Notes: a model not told the origin generated them from the letters alone. A stretch of 64,000 nucleotides of DNA from Mesorhizobium sp. CA8 (GCF_020164955.1 NZ_JAIUHG010000001.1:62001-126000); one strand, 5' to 3'. Positions 53,100 to 63,132 are shown, numbered from the stretch's first letter. Numbers and translations are program-made.

Positions 53100-56057
53100 T
53101 TAGAAAAAACCCTTGCGCTGCCACCAGCCGGCGCGCTTCGGCTTGTCTTCGGCCTTGGCCTCGTCGGACACGTTCGAAGACACAACGGGAACAACCGGTG
53201 CGTCGACTGACTGTGGCTTGCGCCGCGTCGGATGGGCGCTGGTGGCAAGCTCCGCCTCGGTGGCCGCGGGAGCAGCAGCCGTCGGCTCCGGCTCGGGCTC
53301 GACAGCCACGGGCGCGACCTGGGCCTCGGCCACAGGCTCCGACACCGTCTCCGTCACCGTTTCCTCGGCTGCCTTCTTGGCTCTGGAACGGCGCGGCTTC
53401 TTCGGTTTTGCAGCCGCCTCGGCGTCGTCATTGGCTGCCGCAGGAGCGGCAGGCTCTGGCGCGGCTGCCACGACCGGCTCGCCGGCGGCTTCCTCGCCCT
53501 CCGCCGCTCCGTCCTCGGTGTCGCCGACAGTCTCGCCGGCAACCGCCTCCGAAACCTCGTCCTCGCGGCGATTGCGTTTGCCGCCGCGCTTGCCGCGCCG
53601 GCGCTTCTTGCCGGCGCCCTCATCGCTTGCCGCCGCCACGGCTTCGCCGCCGGCGGTCACTTCCTCGGCTGCCTCATACATCGCCGCATCGACGGCTTCG
53701 CCGGCTTCCTCCGGCGCCGGAGCGGCAATGGCTTCACCATTGTGCTCGCGATCGCGATCCCTGCCGCCGCGCCGCCGCCGGCGTTTGCGGCGCCTGCGGC
53801 CTTCGCCGTCCTCGGAGTGCTGCGGGTGCTGGCCCTGCTGCTGCGGGTGGCGGGGCTGTTCGGCCTTCGGCGAAACCTCTTCTTCCTCTTTCTCGACGAC
53901 GATCTCGTCCTCGGGCTCTTCCGGCTCGACATAGGCCGGCAGGCTGCGCACCTCGACAAAGCCTTCCGGCTTTTCGGCAACGGCGCCGCGGAAGATCGCG
54001 TAGTGCTGGGTGCCGAGCGTCTCGTCAGCCTCGATCGTGATGGTCAGGCCGAAGCGGGCTTCGAGCTCCACCAGATTGGCGCGCTTGTGGTTGAGCACGT
54101 AGAGCGCGGTCGCGGCCGGCGTGCGCACGATGATGTGGCTGCGCGAATCCTTGAGCAGGAATTCCTCGATCGCCCGCACCACCATCAGCGCCACGGAAGA
54201 ATCGGAGCGCACATGGCCGGTGCCGCCGCAGTGGGGGCAGGGCTTCATGGTCGATTCCAGCACGCTGGCGCGGATGCGCTGGCGCGACATTTCCATCAGG
54301 CCGAAATGCGAGATGCGGCCGACCTGGATGCGCGCGCGGTCGTTCTTGAGGTGATCCTTCAGCCGCTTCTCGACGGAGCGGTTGTTGCGGTTCTCCTCCA
54401 TATCGATGAAGTCGATGACGATGAGGCCGGCAAGGTCGCGCAGTCTGAGCTGGCGTGCGACTTCCTCGGCTGCTTCCAGATTGGTGTGGAGCGCGGTCTC
54501 CTCGATCGAATGCTCCTTGGTGGAGCGGCCGGAGTTGACGTCGATCGAAACCAGCGCCTCGGTCTGGTTGATGATGATGTAGCCGCCGCTCTTCAACGTC
54601 ACCTGCGGCTGAAGCATGCGGTCGAGCTGCGCCTCGATGCCGTTGCGCACGAAGATCGGCGTGGTGTCGCGGTAAGGCTGAACCACCTTGGCGTGGCTCG
54701 GCATCAGCATGCGCATGAAGTCCTTGGCCTCGCGATAGCCGTCCTCGCCGGAGACCAGGATCTCGTCGATATCCTTGTTATAAAGGTCGCGCACTGAGCG
54801 CTTGATCAGGCTGCCTTCCTCATAGACCAGGGCCGGGGCCGTGGATTGCAGCGTGAGGTTGCGGACATTCTCCCAGAGCCGCATCAGATATTCGTAGTCG
54901 CGCTTGATCTCGGCCTTGGTGCGGCTTTCGCCGGCGGTGCGCAGGATGACGCCCATGCCTTGCGGCACTTCGAGGTCGGCCACGACCTCCTTCAGGCGCT
55001 TGCGGTCCTGCGCGTTGGTGATCTTGCGCGAGATGCCGCCGCCGCGCGCCGTATTCGGCATCAGCACCGAATAGCGGCCGGCAAGCGAGAGGTACGTGGT
55101 GAGCGCAGCGCCCTTGTTGCCGCGCTCTTCCTTGACCACCTGCACCAAAAGGATCTGGCGGCGCTTGATGACTTCCTGGATTTTGTACTGGCGACGCACC
55201 GGCTTGCGGCGGTTGCGGATCTCCTCGAGCGCGTCTTCTGCGCCGACCGATTCGACCTCGTGCTCGTCCGAATGCGAAGAAGACACCTCCTCCAGCATGC
55301 CGCGATCATTGTCGCTGGCAGCGGCTTCGCCGCTTTGCTCGGGCTGATCCGTCTGCCGGACCGCTTCGGAGATCACGTCGGCGTCGACGCTCGCGGCAAT
55401 CGAGGTGGAGCCGCCTTCGGACGGCTCGCCGTCCTCGTCATCGGCGGCACCGTCCGCCGCTAGGGCGTCGCCACCGGTCCTGGCGGCAGGTTCTTCAGAC
55501 GCGGCCTCGACCGCCTCGGAGGCTGTTTCGGCATTTTCAGCCTGGGCGTCGGCGGTCTCGCCGCCGACATCCTCGCTTCCGGCAACCTCGGCAGCGGTGT
55601 CGTGAGCCTCTACGGTTTCCTGGTTCTCCGGGGAAGCCGCGATTTCAGCATCGTGCTTGTGCTCGCCGCGGTCGCGGTTCTTGCCGCCGCGGCGCCTGTT
55701 GCGGCGGCCGCCGCGATCGCGCGCCTGCTCTTCGCCGCTCTCGGCTTCCTCGTCGTCTTCGTCCTCGGCTTCCTGCGCTTCGGCGCGCAGCAGAGCCTGA
55801 CGGTCGGCGACCGGGATCTGGTAATAATCGGGATGAATTTCACTGAAGGCGAGAAAACCGTGACGGTTGCCGCCATACTCGACAAAGGCTGCCTGGAGGG
55901 AAGGTTCGACCCGGGTTACGCGGGCGAGATAGATGTTTCCTTTGAGCTGCTTCTTGTCCTGGGATTCAAAGTCGAATTCTTCGATGCGGTTACCGCGAAC
56001 GACGACAACGCGTGTTTCCTCCGGGTGGGAGGCGTCTATCAGCATCTTGTTGGGCAT
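53100..56057 (-). CDS. rne: ribonuclease E
   Basis: The 985-residue protein has an S1 RNA-binding domain (residues 35 to about 90: GNIYLARVTRVEPSLQAAFVEYGGNRHGFLAFSEI). An acidic/basic insertion of about 200 residues interrupts it (about 90-290), as in other Alphaproteobacteria. The catalytic core has TYLSLAGRYSVLMPNT, VSIDVNSGRSTKEHSIEETALHTNLEAA and DFIDMEENRNNRSVEKRL with the metal-binding Asp pair. The Zn-link CPHCGGTGHV is near residue 605. The C-terminal scaffold is Lys/Arg- and Glu-rich and ends RAGWWQRKGFF. It starts mRNA decay and processes rRNA and tRNA. Confidence 0.97.
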   Translation of the reverse strand: MPNKMLIDASHPEETRVVVVRGNRIEEFDFESQDKKQLKGNIYLARVTRVEPSLQAAFVEYGGNRHGFLAFSEIHPDYYQIPVADRQALLRAEAQEAEDEDDEEAESGEEQARDRGGRRNRRRGGKNRDRGEHKHDAEIAASPENQETVEAHDTAAEVAGSEDVGGETADAQAENAETASEAVEAASEEPAARTGGDALAADGAADDEDGEPSEGGSTSIAASVDADVISEAVRQTDQPEQSGEAAASDNDRGMLEEVSSSHSDEHEVESVGAEDALEEIRNRRKPVRRQYKIQEVIKRRQILLVQVVKEERGNKGAALTTYLSLAGRYSVLMPNTARGGGISRKITNAQDRKRLKEVVADLEVPQGMGVILRTAGESRTKAEIKRDYEYLMRLWENVRNLTLQSTAPALVYEEGSLIKRSVRDLYNKDIDEILVSGEDGYREAKDFMRMLMPSHAKVVQPYRDTTPIFVRNGIEAQLDRMLQPQVTLKSGGYIIINQTEALVSIDVNSGRSTKEHSIEETALHTNLEAAEEVARQLRLRDLAGLIVIDFIDMEENRNNRSVEKRLKDHLKNDRARIQVGRISHFGLMEMSRQRIRASVLESTMKPCPHCGGTGHVRSDSSVALMVVRAIEEFLLKDSRSHIIVRTPAATALYVLNHKRANLVELEARFGLTITIEADETLGTQHYAIFRGAVAEKPEGFVEVRSLPAYVEPEEPEDEIVVEKEEEEVSPKAEQPRHPQQQGQHPQHSEDGEGRRRRKRRRRRGGRDRDREHNGEAIAAPAPEEAGEAVDAAMYEAAEEVTAGGEAVAAASDEGAGKKRRRGKRGGKRNRREDEVSEAVAGETVGDTEDGAAEGEEAAGEPVVAAAPEPAAPAAANDDAEAAAKPKKPRRSRAKKAAEETVTETVSEPVAEAQVAPVAVEPEPEPTAAAPAATEAELATSAHPTRRKPQSVDAPVVPVVSSNVSDEAKAEDKPKRAGWWQRKGFF

Positions 56058-56701
56058 TATTTTGTTTCCTGCCGGCAGCCGACGGCCGCAGCCGGCGTGG
56101 CAATGCCCGCCGCTGTGCGCCTGTATCTGTGTGCATGCCGGATAATTGAATGTCCGCTAGCCGCCGCTTGAGCGCGATGGCGGTGCCGCCCGCAGCCACT
56201 ATGGCGCGGTTCGATGCGGACCTTTCCATGATTGCGCTTGAAGCCATCGGCACCAGCAGAACCTTTTGAACCAAAGCCCGGGCTCAGCCGGACCAGCTTG
56301 TTTGCTCACGAAGAGCCGGCGCGGGGCAAACCCGGCCGTTTTCCTCACGCAAGCGATTCCCCCGCCACGGGAGCACGCCTGCGAAAATCGTCGCGACCAC
56401 CTGAGCCTGGAAGATAACGGAGCCGCCTTTGCATCCGACCTTTGGCAGGAAACTGCTGAGGCGAGCGGTTCCAGGATTGCAGTGATCCAATGTCGCTTTT
56501 ATGATTTGGCGGGATGGAAGGCAACCCCGATTTCGGATGCCGGCAAAAAGCGCTTCCGCAGGGGAAGGTGCCTTCCATCGCGTCCGTGAAAGGCTTGGTT
56601 AACCTTCTCTGAATACCAATCGTTAATTGAATTGGTGGCCTGACAGGCACTCTGCGGGATTGCTGGGCGCAATGCGTCGAACCGGGAGCGACGGATAAGA
56701 G
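56058..56701. other. 644-bp intergenic region, long rne leader
   Basis: No gene is supported; the frames here are short and overlap on both strands. It separates the divergent rne and amidase genes and is long enough for a long rne 5' leader, through which RNase E controls its own mRNA in enteric bacteria. The AT-rich segment near 56600-56640 (AACCTTCTCTGAATACCAAT) could be the amidase promoter. Confidence 0.4.
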
Positions 56702-57955
56702 ATGGGACCGGCGGGTACCGCGGACAAGAGGGGTAGGGTCGCCGGGGGTTTCCTGCGCCTGGTCTGGACTGCCTTGCTGTTGACCGTCCTGTCCTGTTTC
56801 GCCGCCGCGCACGCCGACACCCTGCTTGACGCGACCGGCTACAAGATGGCCGGCGACGCCACAAAGATGCGCATCGTCGTGAATTTCGACCGCGAGCCGG
56901 ACGTCAAATGGTTCCTGCTGCGCGGCCCCAATCGCCTGGTCATCGACCTGCCGCGCACACGATTCGCCCTCGACGCCAAGGATGTGAAGCCGCGCGGGCT
57001 TGTGCGGGCCGTCCGCTACGGCGATCAGGGACACGGTTCGCGCCTGATCCTCACCGGCAAGGGACCTTTCGCCGTCGACGAGCTCGACGTGCTCAAGGAT
57101 GACGATGGCAGCGGCTATCGCATCGCCGTCGACATGTCGGCCGCCTCCGAACGGGAGTTCGACGCGGCTCTCGCCAACCAGTCGCTGACAACCGGTTCGA
57201 CGGTTTCCACCGAAAAGGGCGAGCGGGTCGGCACCGGACCGATATCTGCGCCCGGCCATCGCTTCACGGTGGTTATCGATCCGGGCCATGGCGGCGTCGA
57301 TGGTGGCGCAGAAAGCTCGGCCGGCACGGTCGAGAAGGACGTCACGCTCGCCTTCGCCAAGGAACTACGCGACAAACTGGCCGCGGTCGGCAAATACGAT
57401 GTCTACATGACACGCGACAACGACTTGTACCTGGCGCTGGACGAACGCGTGCGCATCGCGCGCCAGCACGAGGCCGATCTTTTGATCTCCATCCATGCCG
57501 ACACGATTGCCGTCAAAGGGCTCCGCGGCGCCACGGTCTACACGCTCTCGGACAAGGCCTCCGATCCGGAGGCCCAGGCGCTCGCCGATCGCGAGAATCT
57601 CTCCGACCAGTTCGCCGGAATGAAAATCGAGGACGACAACAAGGAAGTCACCGACATCCTGATCGACCTGATCCGCCGCGAAACCCATAATTTCTCGATG
57701 AGCTTCGCTCACACGCTGGTCGGTCAGTTGTCGACCAGCGTCGGCCTCATCAACAATCCGCAGCGCTCGGCCGGCTTCAGGGTGCTCAAGGCTCCCGACG
57801 TGCCGTCCGTCCTGGTCGAGCTCGGTTATCTTTCCAACGTCAAGGACGAGGCGCAGCTGCTCAACGCCGACTGGCGCGGCAAGGCGGCTCAAAGCATAAC
57901 CAACGCGGTCGCCCTCTTTGCCGCGGCCAAGGCCGGTACCGCGACGGGCGGCTGA
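56702..57955 (+). CDS. amiC: N-acetylmuramoyl-L-alanine amidase with AMIN domain
   Basis: The 417-residue protein has a signal peptide (about 15-40, LRLVWTALLLTVLSCFAAAHA). The AMIN domain (about 45-150, KMRIVVNFDREPDVKWFLLRGPNRLVIDLP) guides it to the septum. The zinc amidase_3 domain (about 190-400) has VVIDPGHGGVDGGA, the Glu ligand in EKDVTLAFAKELRDKL, ISIHADTI and VLVELGYLSN. It splits the peptide from MurNAc during cell separation. PBP1A follows 230 bp later, as in other Alphaproteobacteria. Confidence 0.95.
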   Translation: MGPAGTADKRGRVAGGFLRLVWTALLLTVLSCFAAAHADTLLDATGYKMAGDATKMRIVVNFDREPDVKWFLLRGPNRLVIDLPRTRFALDAKDVKPRGLVRAVRYGDQGHGSRLILTGKGPFAVDELDVLKDDDGSGYRIAVDMSAASEREFDAALANQSLTTGSTVSTEKGERVGTGPISAPGHRFTVVIDPGHGGVDGGAESSAGTVEKDVTLAFAKELRDKLAAVGKYDVYMTRDNDLYLALDERVRIARQHEADLLISIHADTIAVKGLRGATVYTLSDKASDPEAQALADRENLSDQFAGMKIEDDNKEVTDILIDLIRRETHNFSMSFAHTLVGQLSTSVGLINNPQRSAGFRVLKAPDVPSVLVELGYLSNVKDEAQLLNADWRGKAAQSITNAVALFAAAKAGTATGG

Positions 57956-58185
57956 CCCGCCGCACCTGCCCGCAACCGCCGGAGGTCTGCAACCACAAGC
58001 AGCGTTGCATGACGACAACACCGGGCGTTATTATTCGGCAACCGAGTCCTCAAATTTCGCGCTGCCGTATTTTGTCCACATGGCCGCGACATGGGTTTTT
58101 CGATTGCGGATTGGGACCGCCCCGGGAAGCTTGCGCGACTGTCGGCTTCGTTTAGGAAATTCCCGAACCTCGGACTGGAGCGGGC

Positions 58186-60642
58186 ATGATTCGTCTCATC
58201 GGCTATTTCTTCGGCATCGGCACGACGCTGGCGCTGCTGGTGGCGGCCGGCCTTGCCATCTATATCAGCCATCTGACGAAGGACCTGCCGGACTACGAGG
58301 TTTTGGCCAAATACGAACCGCCGGTGACGACGCGCATTCACGCCTCCGACGGTTCGCTGATGGCCGAATATGCGCGCGAACGGCGTCTCTATCTGCCGAT
58401 CCAGGCCATCCCTGACCGCGTCAAGGCCGCCTTCATGTCGGCCGAGGACAAGAATTTTTACAACCACCCCGGCATCGACATCACCGGCCTCGGCCGCGCG
58501 ATTGTCGTCAACTTGCAGAACTTCGGCTCAGGCAGGCGCCAGGTCGGCGCCTCGACGATCACCCAGCAGGTGGCGAAGAACTTCCTTCTCACTTCCGACC
58601 AGACCTATGAGCGTAAGATCAAGGAGATGATCCTGGCCTTCCGCATCGAGCAGGCCTATTCGAAGGACCGCATCCTCGAGCTCTACCTCAACGAAATCTT
58701 CTTCGGCTTCGGCGCCTACGGCGTCGCGGGTGCTGCGCTCACCTATTTCGACAAGTCGGTCAACGAGTTGACGGTCGCGGAAGCCGCCTATCTCGCCTCG
58801 TTGCCGAAGGGCCCGAACAACTATCACCCCTTCAAGCACGCCGACCGCGCGCTCGAGCGCCGCAACTGGGTCATCGACCAGATGGTCGAGAACGGCTACG
58901 TCACCCGCGAGGAGGGCGACAAGGCCAAGGCCGAACCGCTCGGCGTGACGCCGCGCCGCAACGGCTCATACCTGTTCGCCGGCGAGTACTTCACCGAGGA
59001 GGTCCGCCGCCAGATCATCGCGCGCTACGGCGAGAATGCGCTGTACGAAGGCGGCCTGTCGGTACGCACCACGCTCGATCCGAAGGTCCAGCTCATCGCG
59101 CGCAAGGCGATGCAGAACGGCCTGCTCAAATACGACATGCTGCGCGGCTATCGCGGTCCTGTGACGCATATCGACATCTCCGGCGACTGGGGCGTGCCGC
59201 TCGGCAATGTGAAGGGTCTCGAGGACGTGCCGGAATGGACCCTGGCCGTCGTGCTCGACAGTTCGGCGTCTGGTCTCGCCATCGGCCTTCAGCCGGCGCG
59301 ACAGGTTTCCGGCGACCTCGTCAAGGACCGTGTCCAGGGTACCGTCAGCAAAGAAGACATGGGTTTCGCCATGCGCCACTTCGTCAACGGCAAGTCCGTC
59401 AGGGCGAAGTCCCCGGCGGAGGTGCTGGAGCCCGGCGACGTGATCTACGTGCAGAAGAACGAAGGCTCCGACAACACCTACATGCTGCGCCAGGTGCCGG
59501 AGGTGGAGGGCGGCCTCGTCGCGATGGATCCGCATACCGGCCGCGTGCTTGCCATGGTCGGCGGCTTCTCCTACGCGCAGTCCGAGTTCAACCGCGCAAC
59601 CCAGGCGATGCGCCAGCCCGGCTCCTCGTTCAAGCCGATCGTCTATTCGGCGGCGCTCGACAATGGCTACACCCCCGCCTCGGTGATCATGGACGGCCCC
59701 ATCACCATCCAGAGCGGCAACACCACCTGGACGCCGAAGAATTATGACGGCACGGTCGCGGGCCCGGCCACCTTGCGCTCCGGCATCGAGAAATCGCGCA
59801 ACCTGATGACCGTGCGGCTCGCCAACGACATGGGCATGAAGCTGGTCGTGGAATATGCCGAGCGCTTCGGCGTCTACGATCATCTGGCGCCCTATCTGCC
59901 GATGGCGCTGGGCTCCGGCGAGACGACCGTCATGCGCATGGTGTCGGCCTATTCGATCATGGCCAATGGCGGCAAATCGATCAAACCCTCGCTCATCGAC
60001 CGCATCCAGGACCGTTACGGCAAGACGGTGTTCAAGCAGGACGAGCGCGGCTGCGAAGGCTGTAACGCCACCGAATGGAAGGACCAGCCCGAGCCTGAGC
60101 TGGTCGATAATTCCGAGCAGGTGCTCGACCCGATGACCGCCTACCAGATCACCTCGATGATGGAAGGCGTGGTGCAGCGCGGCACCGGCGCCACCATCGG
60201 TGAACTGGGCCGCCACATCGCCGGCAAGACCGGCACGACCAATGACGAGAAGGACGCCTGGTTCATCGGCTACACGCCCAACCTCGTCGTCGGCCTTTAT
60301 ATGGGCTACGACACGCCGCGCGGCCTCGGCCATGGCGCCACCGGCGGTGGTCTCGCTGCGCCGATCTTCAAGGACTTCATGCGCGTCGCGCTCGACGGCA
60401 AGCCGAACACCGACTTCCAGGTCCCGGACGGCATGAAGCTGATCGCCATCAACCGCAAGACCGGCATGCGCGCCGCCGAAGGCGATCCCAACACCATCGT
60501 CGAGGCATTCAAGCCCGGAACCGGACCGGCCGACAGCTACTGGGTGATCGGCATGGGTGCCGACGGTTCGAACGGCTCGGGCGGAGCGCTGTCGCCCCAG
60601 GCCAACCAGGCCATCCAGGATGGCGGCGGCGGCCTCTACTGA
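58186..60642 (+). CDS. mrcA: class A penicillin-binding protein 1A
   Basis: The 818-residue protein has an N-terminal membrane helix (5-28). The GT51 glycosyltransferase domain (about 50-230) has the catalytic Glu in SAEDKNFYNHPGID and QQVAKNF. An OB-like domain follows, then the transpeptidase domain with SxxK (Ser480-Lys483, PGSSFKPI), SRN-type motif in EKSRNLMTVRLA, and KTG (Lys681, AGKTGTTNDEKDAWF). It polymerises and cross-links peptidoglycan. A hairpin at 60663 follows. Confidence 0.97.
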   Translation: MIRLIGYFFGIGTTLALLVAAGLAIYISHLTKDLPDYEVLAKYEPPVTTRIHASDGSLMAEYARERRLYLPIQAIPDRVKAAFMSAEDKNFYNHPGIDITGLGRAIVVNLQNFGSGRRQVGASTITQQVAKNFLLTSDQTYERKIKEMILAFRIEQAYSKDRILELYLNEIFFGFGAYGVAGAALTYFDKSVNELTVAEAAYLASLPKGPNNYHPFKHADRALERRNWVIDQMVENGYVTREEGDKAKAEPLGVTPRRNGSYLFAGEYFTEEVRRQIIARYGENALYEGGLSVRTTLDPKVQLIARKAMQNGLLKYDMLRGYRGPVTHIDISGDWGVPLGNVKGLEDVPEWTLAVVLDSSASGLAIGLQPARQVSGDLVKDRVQGTVSKEDMGFAMRHFVNGKSVRAKSPAEVLEPGDVIYVQKNEGSDNTYMLRQVPEVEGGLVAMDPHTGRVLAMVGGFSYAQSEFNRATQAMRQPGSSFKPIVYSAALDNGYTPASVIMDGPITIQSGNTTWTPKNYDGTVAGPATLRSGIEKSRNLMTVRLANDMGMKLVVEYAERFGVYDHLAPYLPMALGSGETTVMRMVSAYSIMANGGKSIKPSLIDRIQDRYGKTVFKQDERGCEGCNATEWKDQPEPELVDNSEQVLDPMTAYQITSMMEGVVQRGTGATIGELGRHIAGKTGTTNDEKDAWFIGYTPNLVVGLYMGYDTPRGLGHGATGGGLAAPIFKDFMRVALDGKPNTDFQVPDGMKLIAINRKTGMRAAEGDPNTIVEAFKPGTGPADSYWVIGMGADGSNGSGGALSPQANQAIQDGGGGLY

Positions 60643-60662
60643 CCTCGTGCATTTCTGAGTTG

Positions 60663-60695
60663 GGCCGGCGAGAAGCCGCCGGCCATTTCGCTTTA
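60663..60695 (+). terminator. likely terminator after PBP1A
   Basis: The perfect 8-bp stem GGCCGGCG (60663-60670) / CGCCGGCC (60677-60684) with a 6-nt loop is followed by ATTTCGCTTT. Confidence 0.65.
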
Positions 60696-60768
60696 CAGGC
60701 GGCGATGCCGTGCCTATGTATCGCGCCTATTCCGAAAAGCCGAAAAGAACAGGACCGAACGAAACGCC

Positions 60769-61900
60769 ATGCGCGCGGAAACGCAAAACATTGTCGACGA
60801 AATCAGGCAGGCGATAACCCTGCTGAGGAGGCATCTTTGACTGGGATCAGGCTGTAAAGCGGCTTGATTACCTGAATTCGCGTGCCGAGGATTCCAGCCT
60901 CTGGAACGATCCGACCGAAGCGCAGAAGCTGATGCGGGAGCGCCAGGAACTCGAGGACGGTATCGCTGCCGTTAAGGGAATGACACAGGCGCTGGAAGAC
61001 AATATCGGTCTGATCGAGCTCGGCGAGGAAGAGGGCGATGAGAGTATCATCGCCGAGGCGGAGGCAGCCCTGCGTTCGATGCAGGGCGAGGCCAAGGCCC
61101 GCCAGGTCGAGACGCTGCTCTCCGGCGAAGCCGATGCCAACGACACTTATCTCGAAATCCATGCCGGCGCCGGCGGTACCGAGAGCCAGGACTGGGCCTC
61201 GATGCTCCTGCGCATGTACACGCGCTGGGCCGAGCGCCGCCGTTTCAAGGTCGAGGTGCTGGAAGTCCATGATGGCGAAGAGGCGGGCATCAAGTCCGCC
61301 ACCGTGCTGATCAAGGGCCACAACGCCTATGGCTGGCTGAAGACGGAGTCCGGCGTCCATCGCCTGGTGCGCATTTCGCCTTACGACAGCAACGCGCGGC
61401 GCCATACATCCTTCGCCAGCGTCTGGGTCTATCCGGTCATCGATGACTCGATCGAGATCAATGTTTCCGAATCCGATGTGCGTATCGACACCTATCGTTC
61501 CTCGGGTTCGGGCGGCCAGCACGTCAACACCACCGATTCGGCGGTGCGCATCACCCATCTGGCGACCGGTATCGCGGTCGCCTGTCAGGCCGAGCGCTCG
61601 CAGCACAAGAACCGCGCCAAGGCCTGGGAAATGCTGCGCTCGCGCCTCTACGAGGAGGAGCTGAAGAAGCGCGAGGCGGTCGCCAACGCCACGGAAGCGT
61701 CGAAGAGCGACATCGGCTGGGGCCACCAGATCCGTTCTTACGTGCTGCAGCCCTATCAGCTCGTGAAGGACCTGCGCACGGGCGTCGAAAGCACCTCGCC
61801 GTCGAGCGTGCTCGATGGCGACCTCGACGAGTTCATGGAAGCCTCGCTCTCGCATCGCATCGAGGGCGGTGCCGGCGAAGCGGTGGCGGACCTCGACTAG
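60769..61900 (+). CDS. prfB: peptide chain release factor 2, programmed +1 frameshift
   Basis: The first frame starts at ATG 60769 ([23 protein letters not shown]) and meets TGA at 60838-60840 after 23 codons. Skipping T60838 joins it to the main frame from 60839 ([22 protein letters not shown] onward in shorter blocks), giving 376 residues. The protein has the SPY/SPF-type loop in [16 protein letters not shown], which reads UGA, and GGQ at residues 248-250 ([10 protein letters not shown]), which triggers peptide release. Coding segments are 60769-60837 and 60839-61900. Confidence 0.95.
60826..60841 (+). promoter_or_regulatory. prfB autoregulatory frameshift site
   Basis: The bases AGGAGG-CAT-CTT-TGA-C form the canonical site. 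An internal Shine-Dalgarno AGGAGG (60826-60831) lies three bases before the slippery CTT, followed by the weak stop context TGAC. Low RF2 makes the ribosome pause at UGA and slip +1. Confidence 0.95.
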
Positions 61901-61931
61901 CATTCCCGGCGCTGCACGACGGAGGAAGCCG

Positions 61932-62336
61932 ATGACGCGCAAACTTACCGGGAAATGCTTCTGCGGCGCAGTCCACTATGAAGTGGCGGACGAATTCGTT
62001 TACGCTGCCAATTGCCACTGCTCCAACTGCCGGCGCACGACCGGGTCGGCGTTCAAACCCTTCGCCGGCATCGAGCGCGGCAAGTTTCGTCTCACCGCCG
62101 GCGACGACAGGCTACTGATCTTCGGCGACGAGAGCGGCCATGACGCCCATTGCGGCCGATGTGGCTCGCTCCTCTATTCATTGGTGCGTGATGGCGCCTA
62201 CGTTCATGTCGCCATGGGAACGTTGATCGACGATCCAGGCATTCGCCCGAGCGCACATATCTTCGTCGGTTCAAAGGCGCCGTGGTTCACGATTACAGAC
62301 GATCTGCCGCAATATCGTGAACATGCCGACGGCTGA
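61932..62336 (+). CDS. GFA family zinc protein
   Basis: The 134-residue protein has the GFA (glutathione-dependent formaldehyde-activating enzyme-like, CENP-V) fold: KLTGKCFCGAVHYEV, NCHCSNCRRTTGSAF and HCGRCGSLLYS supply two zinc sites. Most members are of unknown function; formaldehyde-glutathione chemistry is proved only for Gfa. The ATG at 61932 starts 31 bp after prfB; an upstream frame overlapping prfB is ignored. Confidence 0.92.
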   Translation: MTRKLTGKCFCGAVHYEVADEFVYAANCHCSNCRRTTGSAFKPFAGIERGKFRLTAGDDRLLIFGDESGHDAHCGRCGSLLYSLVRDGAYVHVAMGTLIDDPGIRPSAHIFVGSKAPWFTITDDLPQYREHADG

Positions 62337-62634
62337 AGGCCGGAACCTCCGTCAGCGGAACTTCGTTCTTAGGCACCCTGGGCGCAGGCCTGTCGTCTGG
62401 TTCTCGCCAGTCAAGTCTGCGTACCTTTCTGTCGCCGAAGCTTGAAGCCCGGCGCGCCGCGGGGGCGCGTCCACTTCTTGCGCCGGCTATGGAATCAGCT
62501 CAGCATTCGGGCTGTGGGATAGAAGCATTTATGGCCGGACGCGGCATAACTGCGACTGACGATCCGGCCACTGGGAAGAACACGTTCCGGGAACGGGCAA
62601 GCGAAAACGCTTGATGCTCGAAAGGAACGTTTCG
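62337..62634. other. intergenic region without visible gene
   Basis: No gene, repeat or hairpin of note is seen, apart from an AAAGGAAC ribosome-binding site at its right end for the gene at 62635. A longer upstream start (62611) for that gene is possible. Confidence 0.35.
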
Positions 62635-63012
62635 ATGTCTGCTGCCATATCAAGATCGGCCAAAGCCGTTCGACCGGCCGGCCGACTTTTATTCTCCCTC
62701 TTCGCTGTTGGAGCCATCTCGGTGCTGGCGCCGCCGGCCATCGCGCACGACGCCCAACCCACGGCGGCCATGCCGCAAGGCTGGAAATACCCATTTGCCT
62801 GCTGCGCCAATTTCGACTGCAAGGAGGTGCCGCAGTCGTCCATCAGCGAGCGGCCTGAAGGCTATGTCATAAAGGGCACAGGCGAGGTGGTGGCCTATAG
62901 CGACAAGCGGATCAAGAATTCGCCCGACGGCGAGTACCACTGGTGCGCGCACCAGGCCGGACTCGACGCCGGCAAGACCATCTGCCTTTTCGTGCCGCCG
63001 CCCTCTTACTAG
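62635..63012 (+). CDS. small secreted Cys-containing protein, unknown function
   Basis: The protein is about 125 residues. It has a signal peptide (RLLFSLFAVGAISVLAPPAIA) and then a mature part with YPFACCANFDCKEVPQSSI, GYVIKGTGEVVAYSDKRIKNSPDGEYHWCAH and KTICLFVPPP, with five Cys that could form two disulfides. Conserved-looking proteins of this kind occur in rhizobia without known function. The ATG at 62635 has the best ribosome-binding site; 62611 is an alternative. Confidence 0.7.
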   Translation: MSAAISRSAKAVRPAGRLLFSLFAVGAISVLAPPAIAHDAQPTAAMPQGWKYPFACCANFDCKEVPQSSISERPEGYVIKGTGEVVAYSDKRIKNSPDGEYHWCAHQAGLDAGKTICLFVPPPSY

Positions 63013-63132
63013 AGCAATTCCAGGAAAGTGTGAGCGGTTAAGTTCGGCGCCTTCGCCGTAACCTTCCCTCCGGAATTGCGTAAAAACAAAGAGATAGGGC
63101 GCTTCGCCGTTTCCGTGAAACGGTGGAGCGCA
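63012..63132. repeat. compound palindromic repeat, family B with extra hairpin
   Basis: The outer arms are GCAATTCC (63014-63021) and GGAATTGC (63072-63079). Inside, a short hairpin GGTTA ... TAACC interrupts the usual core. The linker AACAAAGAGATAG (63085-63097) then leads to a second hairpin, GCGCTTCGCCGTTT / AAACGGTGGAGCGC (about 63099-63131). It begins at the stop codon of the secreted protein gene. Confidence 0.88.

Noticed and set aside
53232..54797. 521-codon plus-strand frame rich in Gly, Leu and Arg
   Set aside because: It is antisense to rne; low complexity mirrors the Ala/Glu/Arg-rich tail of RNase E.
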